DNA of 64,000 bases, taken from Melissococcus plutonius ATCC 35311 (GTDB taxonomy: Bacteria; Bacillota; Bacilli; Lactobacillales; Enterococcaceae). The DNA is taken from positions 1,717,501 to 1,781,500 of the forward strand of contig NC_015516.1 in the NCBI RefSeq assembly GCF_000270185.1, read 5' to 3'. Shown one piece after another: positions 29,337 to 38,695 of the stretch (positions are counted from its first letter, which is position 1; each line of letters opens with the position of its first letter). Below the pieces are notes generated by a model. That model made no database searches. It saw only the letters and a program-made list of their open reading frames with translations, and was not told where the DNA came from. The position numbers were made by a program, and so were the translations under genes.

Positions 29337-30197
29337 TTAGTTATAAACCTTGTTATCGCTAGCGATAGAAATAGCTTGATCTAAATACCCACTTCTTGGT
29401 ACAACACCAAAGCTATCCGCCAATTTTTGTAAATTCTCATCTGAAATGGTTTGTAAAATTGGCCCCTGAGCACATACATAGGTATATGTTTGTGCAGCTT
29501 TTTCTGCTGTTTCAATTAATCCAAATACTTCATCCATACTTTTACCTGCACCATATACACCATGATGTGGCCAAATAACCAAACGCGTTCTTTTCATCTT
29601 TTCTGCTGTTGCTTGTCCAATTTCATTTGTCCCAGGTACCATCCAAGGAATAATACTGATACCTTCTGGAAAGACAACTAAACATTCTGTACACATTTGC
29701 CAAAGTGTTCGGGTAAAAGCTTTTTCTGTTAATTCATGCGTGAAAGTCATGGCTAATAGGTGGTTAGCATGATTATGCATAATAATTCGATTTTCTGGAT
29801 CTACTTCTAAACGTGCAATATGACTCATAAAATGGCTTGGTAACTCACTAGTAGGCATTGTATTATTTTCCAATCCCCATAAGACTGCTAATGATGCTCC
29901 CCTATCTACGATGCAAACTAATCCTATATTTTCTGCAGGTGTAGTAGCAATATTTTTAAAATATTTTCCAGAACCTGTTACCAAAAAATATTTCCCTTCT
30001 AATGCTATTTCATCAAATTCGATAGGGATTTTCCTTAAATAGTGATTAGGATCAACAAACGGTAGAATTTCTTCTTCCGTCAATAAATAGGAAATATTTC
30101 CTCCATTTCTCTCATCCCAACCTAAACGGTATAAATTAGCCGTTACTTCGATCATTTCTTTAACAAAAAATGATTGTAATACATCTATTTTTTTCAT
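29337..30197 (-). CDS. rhaD: Rhamnulose-1-phosphate aldolase
   Basis: 286 residues of the class II aldolase family. It splits L-rhamnulose-1-phosphate into dihydroxyacetone phosphate and L-lactaldehyde. RhaD landmarks are WDERNGGNISYLL near the N-terminus, VTGSGKYFKNI, the zinc-binding HNHANHL and IWPHHGVYGAG. The frame opens at TTG, but the ATG at 30197 fits AGGGAG better. It is the last gene of rhaB-rhaA-rhaD and is intact. Confidence 0.92.
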   Translation of the reverse strand: MKKIDVLQSFFVKEMIEVTANLYRLGWDERNGGNISYLLTEEEILPFVDPNHYLRKIPIEFDEIALEGKYFLVTGSGKYFKNIATTPAENIGLVCIVDRGASLAVLWGLENNTMPTSELPSHFMSHIARLEVDPENRIIMHNHANHLLAMTFTHELTEKAFTRTLWQMCTECLVVFPEGISIIPWMVPGTNEIGQATAEKMKRTRLVIWPHHGVYGAGKSMDEVFGLIETAEKAAQTYTYVCAQGPILQTISDENLQKLADSFGVVPRSGYLDQAISIASDNKVYN

Positions 30198-30227
30198 CAA
30201 ATTACTCCCTCATTTATTAAGTAAATT

Positions 30228-31481
30228 TTAACTACGTAAGCTTAATACATTTTTCTCATAATCTTGTATTTCATTTAACCAATTTAATCCAACCGGTACA
30301 CCTTTTAATTCACAATAATAATTCCAAACATCAGCAAACGGATAGTCTTTTAATTCTTCTACCATTGCTAATCGTGTTGTAAAATCCATTTCAAGTTCTA
30401 CTTTCTTCAGATAATCTGTTGGTTCAAGCATCGCTTTAAGAACAGCTTTCTGTGTATTTCTTGTACCTATAACCCATGCTGCCACTCGATTAATTGTTGC
30501 ATCGAAGAAATCTAATCCAATATGCGCTTTTTGTAATAAATTATTACGCACTAATTCACGGCCAATTTCTTGCAATTCATCATCCATAATAACAACATGA
30601 TCACTATCCCAACGCATTGGTCGACTGACATGTAGAAAAATCCCTTTACTAAATAAAGCTACGGCTGAAAGTTTATTTGAAATAACTTCTGTCGGATGAA
30701 AATGACCAGCATCCATACAAATTAATTTTCCTCTTGTTAATCCGTATCCCATGTAAAATTCATGTGAGCCAACTGTATAGGCTTCTAAACCGATACCAAA
30801 TAATTTACTTTCTACGGCATCTAATGTGTAATCTGGATTCATATCTTCTGAAAAAATTTCATCGAGGGCTTCCATTAGGTGTCTACGTGGTGTTAATCGA
30901 TCAATTGGGCTATCCTTATACCCATCTGGCACCCAAAAATTATTCACACACACTTGTCCTAATGCTTCACCAAAATATTCTGCAATCTTTCTTGATCGTT
31001 TTCCATGTTCAATCCAGAAATCTCGAACTTCGTTGTTAGGATGAGCAAGCGTAAACCCATCTTTAAACATTGGATGAGAAAAAAATGTAGGATTGAAGTC
31101 TAGTCCCAATTCTTGTTTTTTTGCCCAATCAACCCATGGTTTAAAGTGTTTTGGTTCAATCTCATTTAAATCGACCTTTTCATCTGTATCTAAATAAATA
31201 GCATGTAGATTAAGTTTATGCTTACCAGGAATCATTTGATAAGCTTTTTCCAAGTCTTGACGGAGTTCTTTTGGTGTTCTAGCAACTCCTGGATAATTTC
31301 CTGTAACCGAAATACCACCTGATAATTCTTCATCACTTAAAAATCCTTTAATATCATCTCCCTGCCAAACGTTCATCGAAATTTTTACTTCATCTAAACG
31401 TTTCAGTACCTCATCAGTGTTTACACCAATTGTTTGATAAGTTTCTTTTGCTTCCTCATATCTTTGTTTAATACTTGTCAT
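30228..31481 (-). CDS. rhaA: L-rhamnose isomerase
   Basis: 417 residues, the expected length. It converts L-rhamnose to L-rhamnulose with a divalent metal. Family segments are MNVWQGDDIKGF near the N-terminus, FFSHPMFKDGFTLAHPN, VPDGYKDSPIDR and CMDAGHFHPTEVISNK, which carries metal ligands. The ATG at 31481 lies within the last codons of rhaB and follows AAGGAG; a GTG nine bases upstream is less likely. Intact. Confidence 0.94.
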   Translation of the reverse strand: MTSIKQRYEEAKETYQTIGVNTDEVLKRLDEVKISMNVWQGDDIKGFLSDEELSGGISVTGNYPGVARTPKELRQDLEKAYQMIPGKHKLNLHAIYLDTDEKVDLNEIEPKHFKPWVDWAKKQELGLDFNPTFFSHPMFKDGFTLAHPNNEVRDFWIEHGKRSRKIAEYFGEALGQVCVNNFWVPDGYKDSPIDRLTPRRHLMEALDEIFSEDMNPDYTLDAVESKLFGIGLEAYTVGSHEFYMGYGLTRGKLICMDAGHFHPTEVISNKLSAVALFSKGIFLHVSRPMRWDSDHVVIMDDELQEIGRELVRNNLLQKAHIGLDFFDATINRVAAWVIGTRNTQKAVLKAMLEPTDYLKKVELEMDFTTRLAMVEELKDYPFADVWNYYCELKGVPVGLNWLNEIQDYEKNVLSLRS

Positions 31482-32951
31482 TTGGTACACTCCTTTGTAT
31501 CCATTTTTTATATTCTGCCAAGGATTGGCTAGTTGCTGGTTGTGGTAGATAAAGCCGATTTTCGAATGAGTATTTTACTGCTCTTCTTCCCTCAATTAAT
31601 GAGGAAAACTCATGATTTGCAATCATTTGAATCAGTATATTGCCAATCGCCGTTGCCTCACTTGGTCCAGATTCAACCGGAATACCTGCTAAATTAGCCG
31701 TTAATTGATTGAGTAATTGATTATTGGAACCACCACCAACAATATGTAGATAATCTAATTTATTGGTGATTGTCGTTAGTTTTGTTAGTTGTTCAAGTTC
31801 TAATGCATAACACAAAGATAGGTTGTTATAAACACAACTTGCTAACTCGCCAGGTGTTTGTGGAATTTTCTGTTGGGTTTCTTGACAAAATAATTGCAAT
31901 TCATTAATCATATTTACTGGTTTCAAAAACCTAGTATGATTAATATCAATAAATTGTTCACATGTCATTTCTTGTTGTACAAGATTGGCTAATTCAGTAT
32001 AACTATAAGTATAATCTTGCATACGAGCTACTTCCTGAATCAGCCACATCCCCATAATATTTTTCAAAAAACGAATCGTATTATTTGCTCCCCATTCGTT
32101 CGTGTAATTTTGGTTAAATGCCATGCTTGATACAACCGGTACTTTTGTTTCTATACCTAAAAGTGACCAAGTACCACTACTTAAAAATCCCCAGCTATCC
32201 TTTTCATTGACTGCAGGTGTGCCAACAACGGCAGAAGCTGTATCATGACTTGCCACAGCAATGAAAAAAGATTCTGGCAGATCATATTTAGAAAATTTCT
32301 CTCTTTGTAATGGACCTAAAAGTGTGCCTTCTTCAATAAGTGGTGGGAACAAGTCAGAAGAAATTTCTAAAATAGATAGAATGTCTTCATCCCACGTTTT
32401 CGTCAATACATTTAATAACTGAGTAGTCGAAGCATTTGAACGTTCAGCATATTTTTTGCTGTAAAGACATAATTAAGGTAACCAGGTATGAGTAATAAAC
32501 AATCTGCCTGCTTTATTTTTTCTTTTTCTTCGACTAAAAGTTGAAATAAAGTATTGAATGCTTGAATTTGAATACCCGTTTTTTCATATAATGTTGTTAG
32601 CGACATTTTTTCCGTAAATTGTTCAATCGCTTTTTTTGTCCGATCATCTCGATAAGCAATTGGATCTCCTAAACGTTCACCAGATTTATTGATTAAGCAA
32701 TAATCAACTGCCCATGTATCAATTCCTACGTAACATTCGTTAATACCTGATGCCTTTAATTTTTCTAATCCTATTAAAATTTCATGAATAATTTGATCCA
32801 TTTGCCAACAGGCTTTTCCATTCTTTTGAGAAAAACCATTTTTAAATCGATGAATTTCTTCCAGGGTAATTTGATATTTTCCAATTTTGGAACTTTTCAT
32901 TAAACGACCACTAGATGCACCAATATCTATAGCCACATAGCAATTTCTCAC
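31468..32951 (-). pseudogene. rhaB: Rhamnulokinase rhaB, one frameshift in an A6 run
   Basis: A FGGY-type sugar kinase that would phosphorylate L-rhamnulose. Piece 1 (32951-32412) has the ATP-site loop AIDIGASSGRLM, GIDTWAVDY and PIAYRDDRTK. It goes out of frame after LNYVFTAKN. Piece 2 (to 31468) continues with TKTWDEDILSIL, ASHDTASAVVGTP, SSGTWSLLG and VGGGSNNQLLNQL. In-frame reading is restored by one more A in GCAAAAAATATGC (A6 at about 32455-32460), giving AKKYAERSNASTTQLLN, or by a -1 shift at A AAA AAT. It is the first gene of the rha operon; loss would block rhamnose use after isomerisation. Confidence 0.9.
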
Positions 32952-33040
32952 TGAAATTCTCCCTTTTACAATATATTGGACGTTTATTTTTTAATTAATA
33001 GCTAGGTTTTCAATTGTTCTCATGCTATAATTAAAAACAA

Positions 33041-33055
33041 ATAAAGCGTTTTCTA
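33041..33055 (-). promoter_or_regulatory. Possible catabolite-response element before rhaB
   Basis: The minus strand reads TAGAAAACGCTTTAT, an imperfect match to the CcpA box TGNAANCGNWNNCA. It sits seven bases downstream of a TATAAT box, where bound CcpA would block transcription. Confidence 0.4.
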
Positions 33056-33145
33056 TTTATATTATACGTCATTATTAAATTTTATCATCATACGATATTG
33101 ACTTAATTTTGCATTATCTTGGTAACTTTTCAGAAGGAGGATCAA

Positions 33146-34006
33146 ATGATCAACTATTGGGAACGTGGTGATCATTCTTGGAGTGAAGATTCTTTGCGAT
33201 TTATTCATACGCCAACACAAAAAAGTCAGGAATTATTTTATTATATCCAAGAAATTGGGCACTTTAAAGCAAGAAAACCTTATTATACAGAAAGAGCAAA
33301 TTTACCCTCATTTTTAATAAAATACACCTTATCAGGAACCGGAACACTGATTTATAACGAAAATCAATATTCCATTAAGCCAGGAGATATTTTTTTCATT
33401 GATTGTCAACAATATCAATATTATAAAACGACTAGCGAGAAGCCTTGGGAAATGTGTTGGCTTCATTTTAATGGTGCAAATACACAAGCTTTTTACCAAG
33501 AATTCATTAAAAATGGTACAAATGTTTTTCATACAAATAACAATCATATCTATTTAATTATACAAAATTTATTACGGCTGGAACATGGCCAGTCGGCACA
33601 GACAGACTTTTTGGTCTCTTTATCTATTCATGAATTGTTGAATGAATTGATTATTCAAAAACAGGAATTAGATTTTAAAACAAAAGATATTCCGACTTAT
33701 ATTGTTTGCCTAAAAGATTACTTAGATGTCCATTTTAAAGATAAAATCACCTTAATGAAATTAGAAAAACAATATAATATTAACAAATATCAATTAACAA
33801 AAGAATTCTCCAGATATATTGGTATTCCACCAATTGAATATCATATCGCAAATAAAATTACTTATTCGAAAGACCTATTACGTTCCTCAGATGCTACGAT
33901 TAAAATGATCGCTCTAGAAATTGGTATTGAAAACGTTGCTTATTTCAGTCGATTATTCAAACAAAAAACTGGATTAACTCCAAGTCAATATCGAAAAATT
34001 GGTTAA
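33146..34006 (+). CDS. AraC-family transcription regulator of the rhamnose genes (RhaS/RhaR-like)
   Basis: 286 residues with an N-terminal cupin-like sensor domain (LIYNENQYSIKPGDIFFID) and a C-terminal double helix-turn-helix at about 190-286 (KEFSRYIGIPPIEYHI, then IALEIGIENVAYFSRLFKQ and GLTPSQYRKIG). It is transcribed away from rhaB, so the probable target is the rha operon, with rhamnose as ligand; both are inferred from position. The frame opens 27 bases earlier, but AAGGAGG stands correctly before the ATG at 33146. Confidence 0.85.
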   Translation: MINYWERGDHSWSEDSLRFIHTPTQKSQELFYYIQEIGHFKARKPYYTERANLPSFLIKYTLSGTGTLIYNENQYSIKPGDIFFIDCQQYQYYKTTSEKPWEMCWLHFNGANTQAFYQEFIKNGTNVFHTNNNHIYLIIQNLLRLEHGQSAQTDFLVSLSIHELLNELIIQKQELDFKTKDIPTYIVCLKDYLDVHFKDKITLMKLEKQYNINKYQLTKEFSRYIGIPPIEYHIANKITYSKDLLRSSDATIKMIALEIGIENVAYFSRLFKQKTGLTPSQYRKIG

Positions 34007-34091
34007 TCATTTCATTATTGTATGCAATCAAAAATAAAGTAGATACTACTGAGTTTTTAACAATACATTTAGTCTAAAAAACTTAAATCAA

Positions 34092-34146
34092 AAACAGATA
34101 GAACAATTCAACGAAATAAAAATACGTTGAATTGTTCTATCTGTTT
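34092..34146. terminator. Bidirectional terminator between the AraC regulator and kduD
   Basis: A perfect 22-base inverted repeat (arms 34092-34113 and 34125-34146) with an 11-base loop, flanked by A- and T-rich sequence, between two converging transcription units. Confidence 0.9.
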
Positions 34147-34188
34147 AATTATTTAATAGATGAGATTTCACATCTTTTATTCCACTTT

Positions 34189-34980
34189 TTATTCTGGTTG
34201 TTTTCCAAGTGAAGCTAGGATGCCACCGTCCACATAAAGAATATGACCATTAATAAAATTAGAAGCATCTGAAGCTAGAAAGACTGCTGGACCCGCTAGA
34301 TCGGAAGTTTTTCCCCAACGATGAGCAGGTGTTTTTCCTAAAATAAATTCATTGAATGGATGTCCATCTACTCGAATAGGTTCAGTTTGCGGTGTTTCAA
34401 TATAACCTGGGCCAATGCCATTACATTGAATATTGTATTCGCCAAATTCTGCAGCAATATTTTTTGTTAGCATTTTTAGGCCGCCTTTAGCAGATGCATA
34501 GGCACTAACAGTTTCCCGACCTAATTCACTCATCATTGAACAGATATTAATAATTTTTCCTGCCCCTTTTTCAATCATTGCTGGAATCACTGCTTTGGAA
34601 ACAATAAATGGTGCATTTAAATCAACATCAATCACCTGACGATATTCATCTGCGGACATATCAAGCATAGGAATACGCTTGATAATACCGGCATTATTCA
34701 CCAATATATCAATGGTACCAACTTCTGCCTGAATTTGTTGTACCATTGCTTGAACAGCTTGTTCATCCGTAACGTTACAGACATAGCCGTGTGCATCAAT
34801 ATTTACCGCTTCATAAGCAGCTTTTCCTTTTTGAACTTTTTCTTCATCCAAATCATTATAAACAATCGTTGCACCAGCCGTTGCCAAAGCACTAGCTATT
34901 TCAAAGCCAATGCCATAAGTTGCACCAGTAATAAGAGCAATTTTGCCATTTAAATTAAATTCATCCATACTAAATGCCAT
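34189..34980 (-). CDS. kduD: 2-dehydro-3-deoxy-D-gluconate 5-dehydrogenase (SDR)
   Basis: 263 residues of the short-chain dehydrogenase family. It interconverts 2,5-diketo-3-deoxygluconate and 2-keto-3-deoxygluconate. Cofactor loop TGATYGIG (about 19-26), NNAG, and the catalytic YxxxK in SAYASAKGG are present, with ICSMMSE carrying the Ser. It ends NGHILYVDGGILASLG. Assignment to KduD rather than another SDR rests on sequence plus the next gene upstream, kduI. The start follows GAAGG. Intact. Confidence 0.88.
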   Translation of the reverse strand: MAFSMDEFNLNGKIALITGATYGIGFEIASALATAGATIVYNDLDEEKVQKGKAAYEAVNIDAHGYVCNVTDEQAVQAMVQQIQAEVGTIDILVNNAGIIKRIPMLDMSADEYRQVIDVDLNAPFIVSKAVIPAMIEKGAGKIINICSMMSELGRETVSAYASAKGGLKMLTKNIAAEFGEYNIQCNGIGPGYIETPQTEPIRVDGHPFNEFILGKTPAHRWGKTSDLAGPAVFLASDASNFINGHILYVDGGILASLGKQPE

Positions 34981-35203
34981 TCTTCATTACCTTCTTTCAA
35001 TTTTTATTTAATGTTCAATAATGCTACCAAGTAAAAAATTCTCAACTCTATCAACAACTAACTCTTTTAATTCATCAAACCAACAAGCAGTGTAGCTACT
35101 AAGTTCCTTTTCCACTTTAAAATTTTAAAAATATTTTTTGTCTTTTAGTAATTTTTTATTGTTTATAAAAATTTCTGTAAGTATACGTGCCTATTTATAA
35201 AAA

Positions 35204-36049
35204 TTATTTTAATTCTTCCATTGGTACAACATCCATATCACCATAGGTAATGTTTTCTCCACACATTGCCCAAATAAAAGTATAATTACTCGTTCCAACA
35301 CCTGTATGAACTGACCAGCTAGGTGAAATGACGGCTTGTTCAGTACTCATGACTAGATGTTTTGTTTCATCAGGCTTACCCATCATGTGAAAAATGCGTG
35401 TATCCTCTGCCATATCGAAGTAAACATAAGATTCCATCCGTCTTTCATGGGTATGACATGGCATTGTATTCCAGGAACTGCCAGGTGCTAGCATGGTATA
35501 TCCCATTTGTAATTGGCAACTTTCACAAATATTTGGATGAATATATTGATAAATCTTTCGTTCATTTAATGTGAAATTTTCACCTGTTTCCATAGGTTTA
35601 ATATTATCGATTGAAATTTTTACATTTGGATATTTTTTATGAGCAGGAGCTGAGCTGATATAAAATTTTGCTGGATTCTTAGCATCTTCTGATGAAAAAA
35701 TGACATGTTTGGTTTCTTTACCAATATAATAACCATCTTGTTTTTTCATTGATTCTTTTTGACCATCAATCTCAATGAACCCAGCACCGCCAATATTAAT
35801 GACTCCTAATTCCCGCCGCTCTAAAAAATAGGTAACTCCTAATTCTTTATCTAGCTTAATCTCAAGCGCAGTGCTTGTTGGAACAACACCACCAAAAATC
35901 ATACGATCATTATGCGTATAAGTTAAATTAATCTCACCTGGTACAAAGACCTTCTCAACTAAAAATTCTTTTCGTAATTGTTCTGTTGAATAATGACGAA
36001 TATCTTCTGGACTGTGTGTATAACGGACTTCCATATTTTGACTTTGCAT
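35204..36049 (-). CDS. kduI: 5-keto-4-deoxyuronate isomerase
   Basis: 281 residues, the normal size. It isomerises 5-keto-4-deoxyuronate, from unsaturated galacturonate, to 2,5-diketo-3-deoxygluconate. The metal site is visible as MPCHTHERRMESYVYFDM (His, His, Glu). RREMGVI-like RRELGVINIGG and SSAPAHKKYP are further KduI marks. The first ATG has GGGAGG upstream. It is separated from kduD by about 220 non-coding bases and follows kdgK by 15 bases. Intact. Confidence 0.94.
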   Translation of the reverse strand: MQSQNMEVRYTHSPEDIRHYSTEQLRKEFLVEKVFVPGEINLTYTHNDRMIFGGVVPTSTALEIKLDKELGVTYFLERRELGVINIGGAGFIEIDGQKESMKKQDGYYIGKETKHVIFSSEDAKNPAKFYISSAPAHKKYPNVKISIDNIKPMETGENFTLNERKIYQYIHPNICESCQLQMGYTMLAPGSSWNTMPCHTHERRMESYVYFDMAEDTRIFHMMGKPDETKHLVMSTEQAVISPSWSVHTGVGTSNYTFIWAMCGENITYGDMDVVPMEELK

Positions 36050-36064
36050 TGTTTAAATTCCTCC

Positions 36065-37069
36065 CTATCTAATTATTTTTCCAGAACCAGCAGCCATAAT
36101 TGCTTCTACCTCTGTTACTGTAAACTGATTACAATCGCCATGAATCGTATGTTTTAATGCAGATGCCGTTGTAGCAAATTCAACCAACCGATTAGGATCA
36201 TAATTACTAATAATCCCATGAAGGATCCCTGCTGAAAAAGCATCACCGCCACCTACCCGATCTACAATAGGTAGCATTTCATGGAGTGTTGATTCATAAT
36301 AATGATCATTTATCCATAGTGTTCCGATTAAATGATTTTCACTAGCAGAAAGAACTTTTCGCTTTGTCGAATAAAGTACCTGAATATTAGGGTAACGTTT
36401 TCTAATTTCTTGATAGTAATAGATCAACTCTTCTTCGTTTCCCTGATAAGCAGGAATTTTTAGAAGATAAATAGCATCTAAGGTTCCCATTGAACAATAA
36501 TCGACAACCGGTAAAATTTTCTTTAAGAAATTTCCAGCTACTTCTTGATTCCACAATTTACCACGATAATTAACATCAAAACTGATTTTCATCTGATTTT
36601 TTTTAGCCAATGAAACAATTTCCAAAATTAGCGTTTCCCAGGTGCTAGATAAAGCTGGTGTAATTCCTGATAAGTGTAGTATATTTGCCTGCTCAAAAAG
36701 TGGTGTCAACGACCATTCTACCGTTTTCATTTCTGAAAAACTTGAATATTTTCGATCATAAACAACATTTGCGGCCCGCTCACCCACGCCAGCTTCCATA
36801 TAATAACTACCTAAGCGTTCTCCACCAAACAATAAATAATCGGTATTCACTTGATAGCAATTTAAATGTTTTTTAACGCCTTCTCCTAAAGCGTTATCAG
36901 GAACTTTACTAACAAAAAAAGTTTCATGTCCAAAATTTGCTAGAGAAATCGCAACGTTTGCTTCCCCTCCCCCATAAATTGCCTGAAACGAATGAGTTTC
37001 AGACAAGCGGGTACCAACTTCAGTTGCTAGGCGTAGCATAATTTCTCCTAAAGTAACAATTTTTGCCAT
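36065..37069 (-). CDS. kdgK: 2-keto-3-deoxygluconate kinase
   Basis: 334 residues of the PfkB/ribokinase family. It phosphorylates 2-keto-3-deoxygluconate to KDPG with ATP. The N-terminal motif is YGGGEANVAISLANFGHE, and the C-terminal signature DRVGGGDAFSAGILHG includes the catalytic Asp. VGERAANVVYDR in the substrate lobe is typical of KdgK. It starts one base after the eda stop, with its ribosome site inside eda. Intact, although its product has no working aldolase here. Confidence 0.9.
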   Translation of the reverse strand: MAKIVTLGEIMLRLATEVGTRLSETHSFQAIYGGGEANVAISLANFGHETFFVSKVPDNALGEGVKKHLNCYQVNTDYLLFGGERLGSYYMEAGVGERAANVVYDRKYSSFSEMKTVEWSLTPLFEQANILHLSGITPALSSTWETLILEIVSLAKKNQMKISFDVNYRGKLWNQEVAGNFLKKILPVVDYCSMGTLDAIYLLKIPAYQGNEEELIYYYQEIRKRYPNIQVLYSTKRKVLSASENHLIGTLWINDHYYESTLHEMLPIVDRVGGGDAFSAGILHGIISNYDPNRLVEFATTASALKHTIHGDCNQFTVTEVEAIMAAGSGKIIR

Positions 37070-37070
37070 C

Positions 37071-37726
37071 TTAATGAGCTCCTTGAACCTGATAGAATTT
37101 TTCCATATACTTTTTAGCCATTTCTGTTACCTTATCAAAATCTCCTGTTTTAGCAGGTGCTAATAGATTACCACCTACACCAGCCGCTACTACGCCAGCT
37201 TTAAACCAAGCTTCCATGTTTTCTAAATCAATGCCACCTGTTGGCATAATATTTACTTGTGGCATTGGTGCTTTAAAGGCAGAAATAACACTTGGACTAT
37301 AGACGCTACTTGGAAATAATTTGATGATATCAACACCACTTTTTAATGCTTTCTGCATTTCAGTAATTGTCATACATCCGGTAGATAAGGAATTTGATAT
37401 AAATTACATAATTCTGCTGTTTCGCTATCAAAACTTGGACTAACAATGTATTCCGCTCCGGCCATAATTGCCATCCTAGCAGTAATCCCATCTAAAACAG
37501 TGCCTGCACCAATGATAATATCTTTTTGATCTTGATATTCTGTTGATAATTCTTGAATTATTTCATCTGCTTGTGGTGTGGTAAATGTTAACTCGATTCC
37601 TTTCATACCACCTGTAATAATTGCATGACTAACTTTTAATGCTTCCTCTTTTGTTTTACTTCTAACTACAGCAATAATTCCTGCCTGTGTTAATCGATTT
37701 AAACTATCTACTTTTTTCAAACTCAT
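37071..37726 (-). pseudogene. eda: KDPG aldolase eda, one-base deletion
   Basis: Splits 2-keto-3-deoxy-6-phosphogluconate into pyruvate and glyceraldehyde-3-phosphate. Piece 1 (37726-37370) has AGIIAVVRSKTKEEA, GGMKGIELTFTTP, GAGTVLD and VSPSFD, ending LYQIPYLPDV. Piece 2 (37373-37071) continues MTITEMQKAL, DIIKLFPSS with the Schiff-base Lys, and MPTGGIDLENM. The family expects LPGCMT; one G lost from GGG (now GG at 37378-37379) explains the break exactly. All catalytic residues are still encoded. First gene of eda-kdgK-kduI-kduD. Confidence 0.9.
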
Positions 37727-37761
37727 TCACCTTTCCTATTTGGAAAATAATTTTATAAATA

Positions 37762-37809
37762 AGAAACATTTCTCAATTTTTATTATACCTATTTTTTTCT
37801 AATTGACAA
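37762..37809 (-). promoter_or_regulatory. Promoter and possible KdgR site of the eda-kdgK-kduI-kduD operon
   Basis: Minus-strand TTGTCA (37809-37804) and TATAAT (37787-37782) are separated by 16 bases. Just downstream is AGAAACATTTCT (37773-37762, plus-strand reading), which shares the string ATAAGAAAYAT with the palindrome before kdgR. Confidence 0.6.
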
Positions 37810-37860
37810 CGTTTTTTTGAAAAACTTTATATCTATACGAAATAATAGAGCCTACAAATA

Positions 37861-37900
37861 GAAAAGATAGAACTTGCTATAAAGCATTCTCTATCTTTTC
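37861..37900 (-). terminator. kdgR terminator
   Basis: GAAAAGATAGA / TCTATCTTTTC, an 11-base stem that overlaps the last codons of kdgR. Confidence 0.65.
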
Positions 37901-38626
37901 CTTGGTAATAATCATTTGCTGAATGATTTTCTGCTTTGTTTCTTCACTTAATCGATATTTAGGAATACTAATACTAAATGCACCTAAAATGGCATCTTGA
38001 TTTTGGATTGATGCACCAATACAAAAAATATCCTTTTCTACTTCTTCATCATCAAAAGCTACTTGTAATTTTTTAATATCGGCTAATTCTTTTTTTAGTT
38101 TTAAGGGATTGGTAATGGTATTTTCTGTATAAGCGATTAATTCAGTCATTGCTAAATAATCATTAATTGCCTCTTCTGTATAATTACTTAAAACAGCCTT
38201 GCCCATTGCAGAGTTGTACAATGGACGTGTAATACCAATTTTTGAGGACATTCTAATCGTTTGATTTTTTGGCTCAAGTTTGTTAACATATAAAATTTCA
38301 TTGGTGTTTAAAATGCCTAAATGAATCGTTTCATCAATCTCCTGTTGCAACTTCTCTAAAAAAGGTTGTGTAGTTTCAAGTAAATCCAATTGTTCTAAAT
38401 TTTGATTTGCATATCTAATTAGACGAGTTCCAATTGAAAATTTTTTTGCTGGACTTTTTTTTACATAGCCAATTAAAATGAGCGTATCTAAAATTTTTGA
38501 TGTTGTCGGTGAAGTTAAAGTAGTTGCTTGAGCAATTGTATAAAGTGAACTATTTGGATGGTCGACTAAAAAATCTAAAATTTTTGCTGCTTTAATTAAT
38601 ACAGTGCCATAAGGCTTTTCGCTCAT
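37877..38626 (-). CDS. kdgR: IclR-family repressor, KdgR type
   Basis: About 249 residues. The N-terminal winged helix-turn-helix (AAKILDFLVDHPNSSLYTIA and SPTTSKILDTLI) is followed by an IclR effector domain (ETIHLGILNTNEILYVNKL, FDDEEVEKDIFCIGASI). The gene lies next to the uronate genes, so 2-keto-3-deoxygluconate or its phosphate is the likely ligand (inference). An ATG nine bases upstream directly abuts GGAGG; the ATG at 38626 has normal spacing and is preferred. Intact. Confidence 0.85.
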   Translation of the reverse strand: MSEKPYGTVLIKAAKILDFLVDHPNSSLYTIAQATTLTSPTTSKILDTLILIGYVKKSPAKKFSIGTRLIRYANQNLEQLDLLETTQPFLEKLQQEIDETIHLGILNTNEILYVNKLEPKNQTIRMSSKIGITRPLYNSAMGKAVLSNYTEEAINDYLAMTELIAYTENTITNPLKLKKELADIKKLQVAFDDEEVEKDIFCIGASIQNQDAILGAFSISIPKYRLSEETKQKIIQQMIITKEKIENAL

Positions 38627-38640
38627 TTTTGTCATCCTCC

Positions 38641-38661
38641 ATATTTCTTTATAAGAAATAT
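38641..38661 (-). promoter_or_regulatory. Palindromic operator in the kdgR leader
   Basis: ATATTTCTT-TAT-AAGAAATAT, a perfect 9-base inverted repeat between the probable promoter (TATAGTATAC) and the ribosome site GGAGG. It is well placed for autorepression by the IclR protein. Confidence 0.6.
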
Positions 38662-38695
38662 GGTATACTATAAAAAAATTTTTAGCAATAATTAT

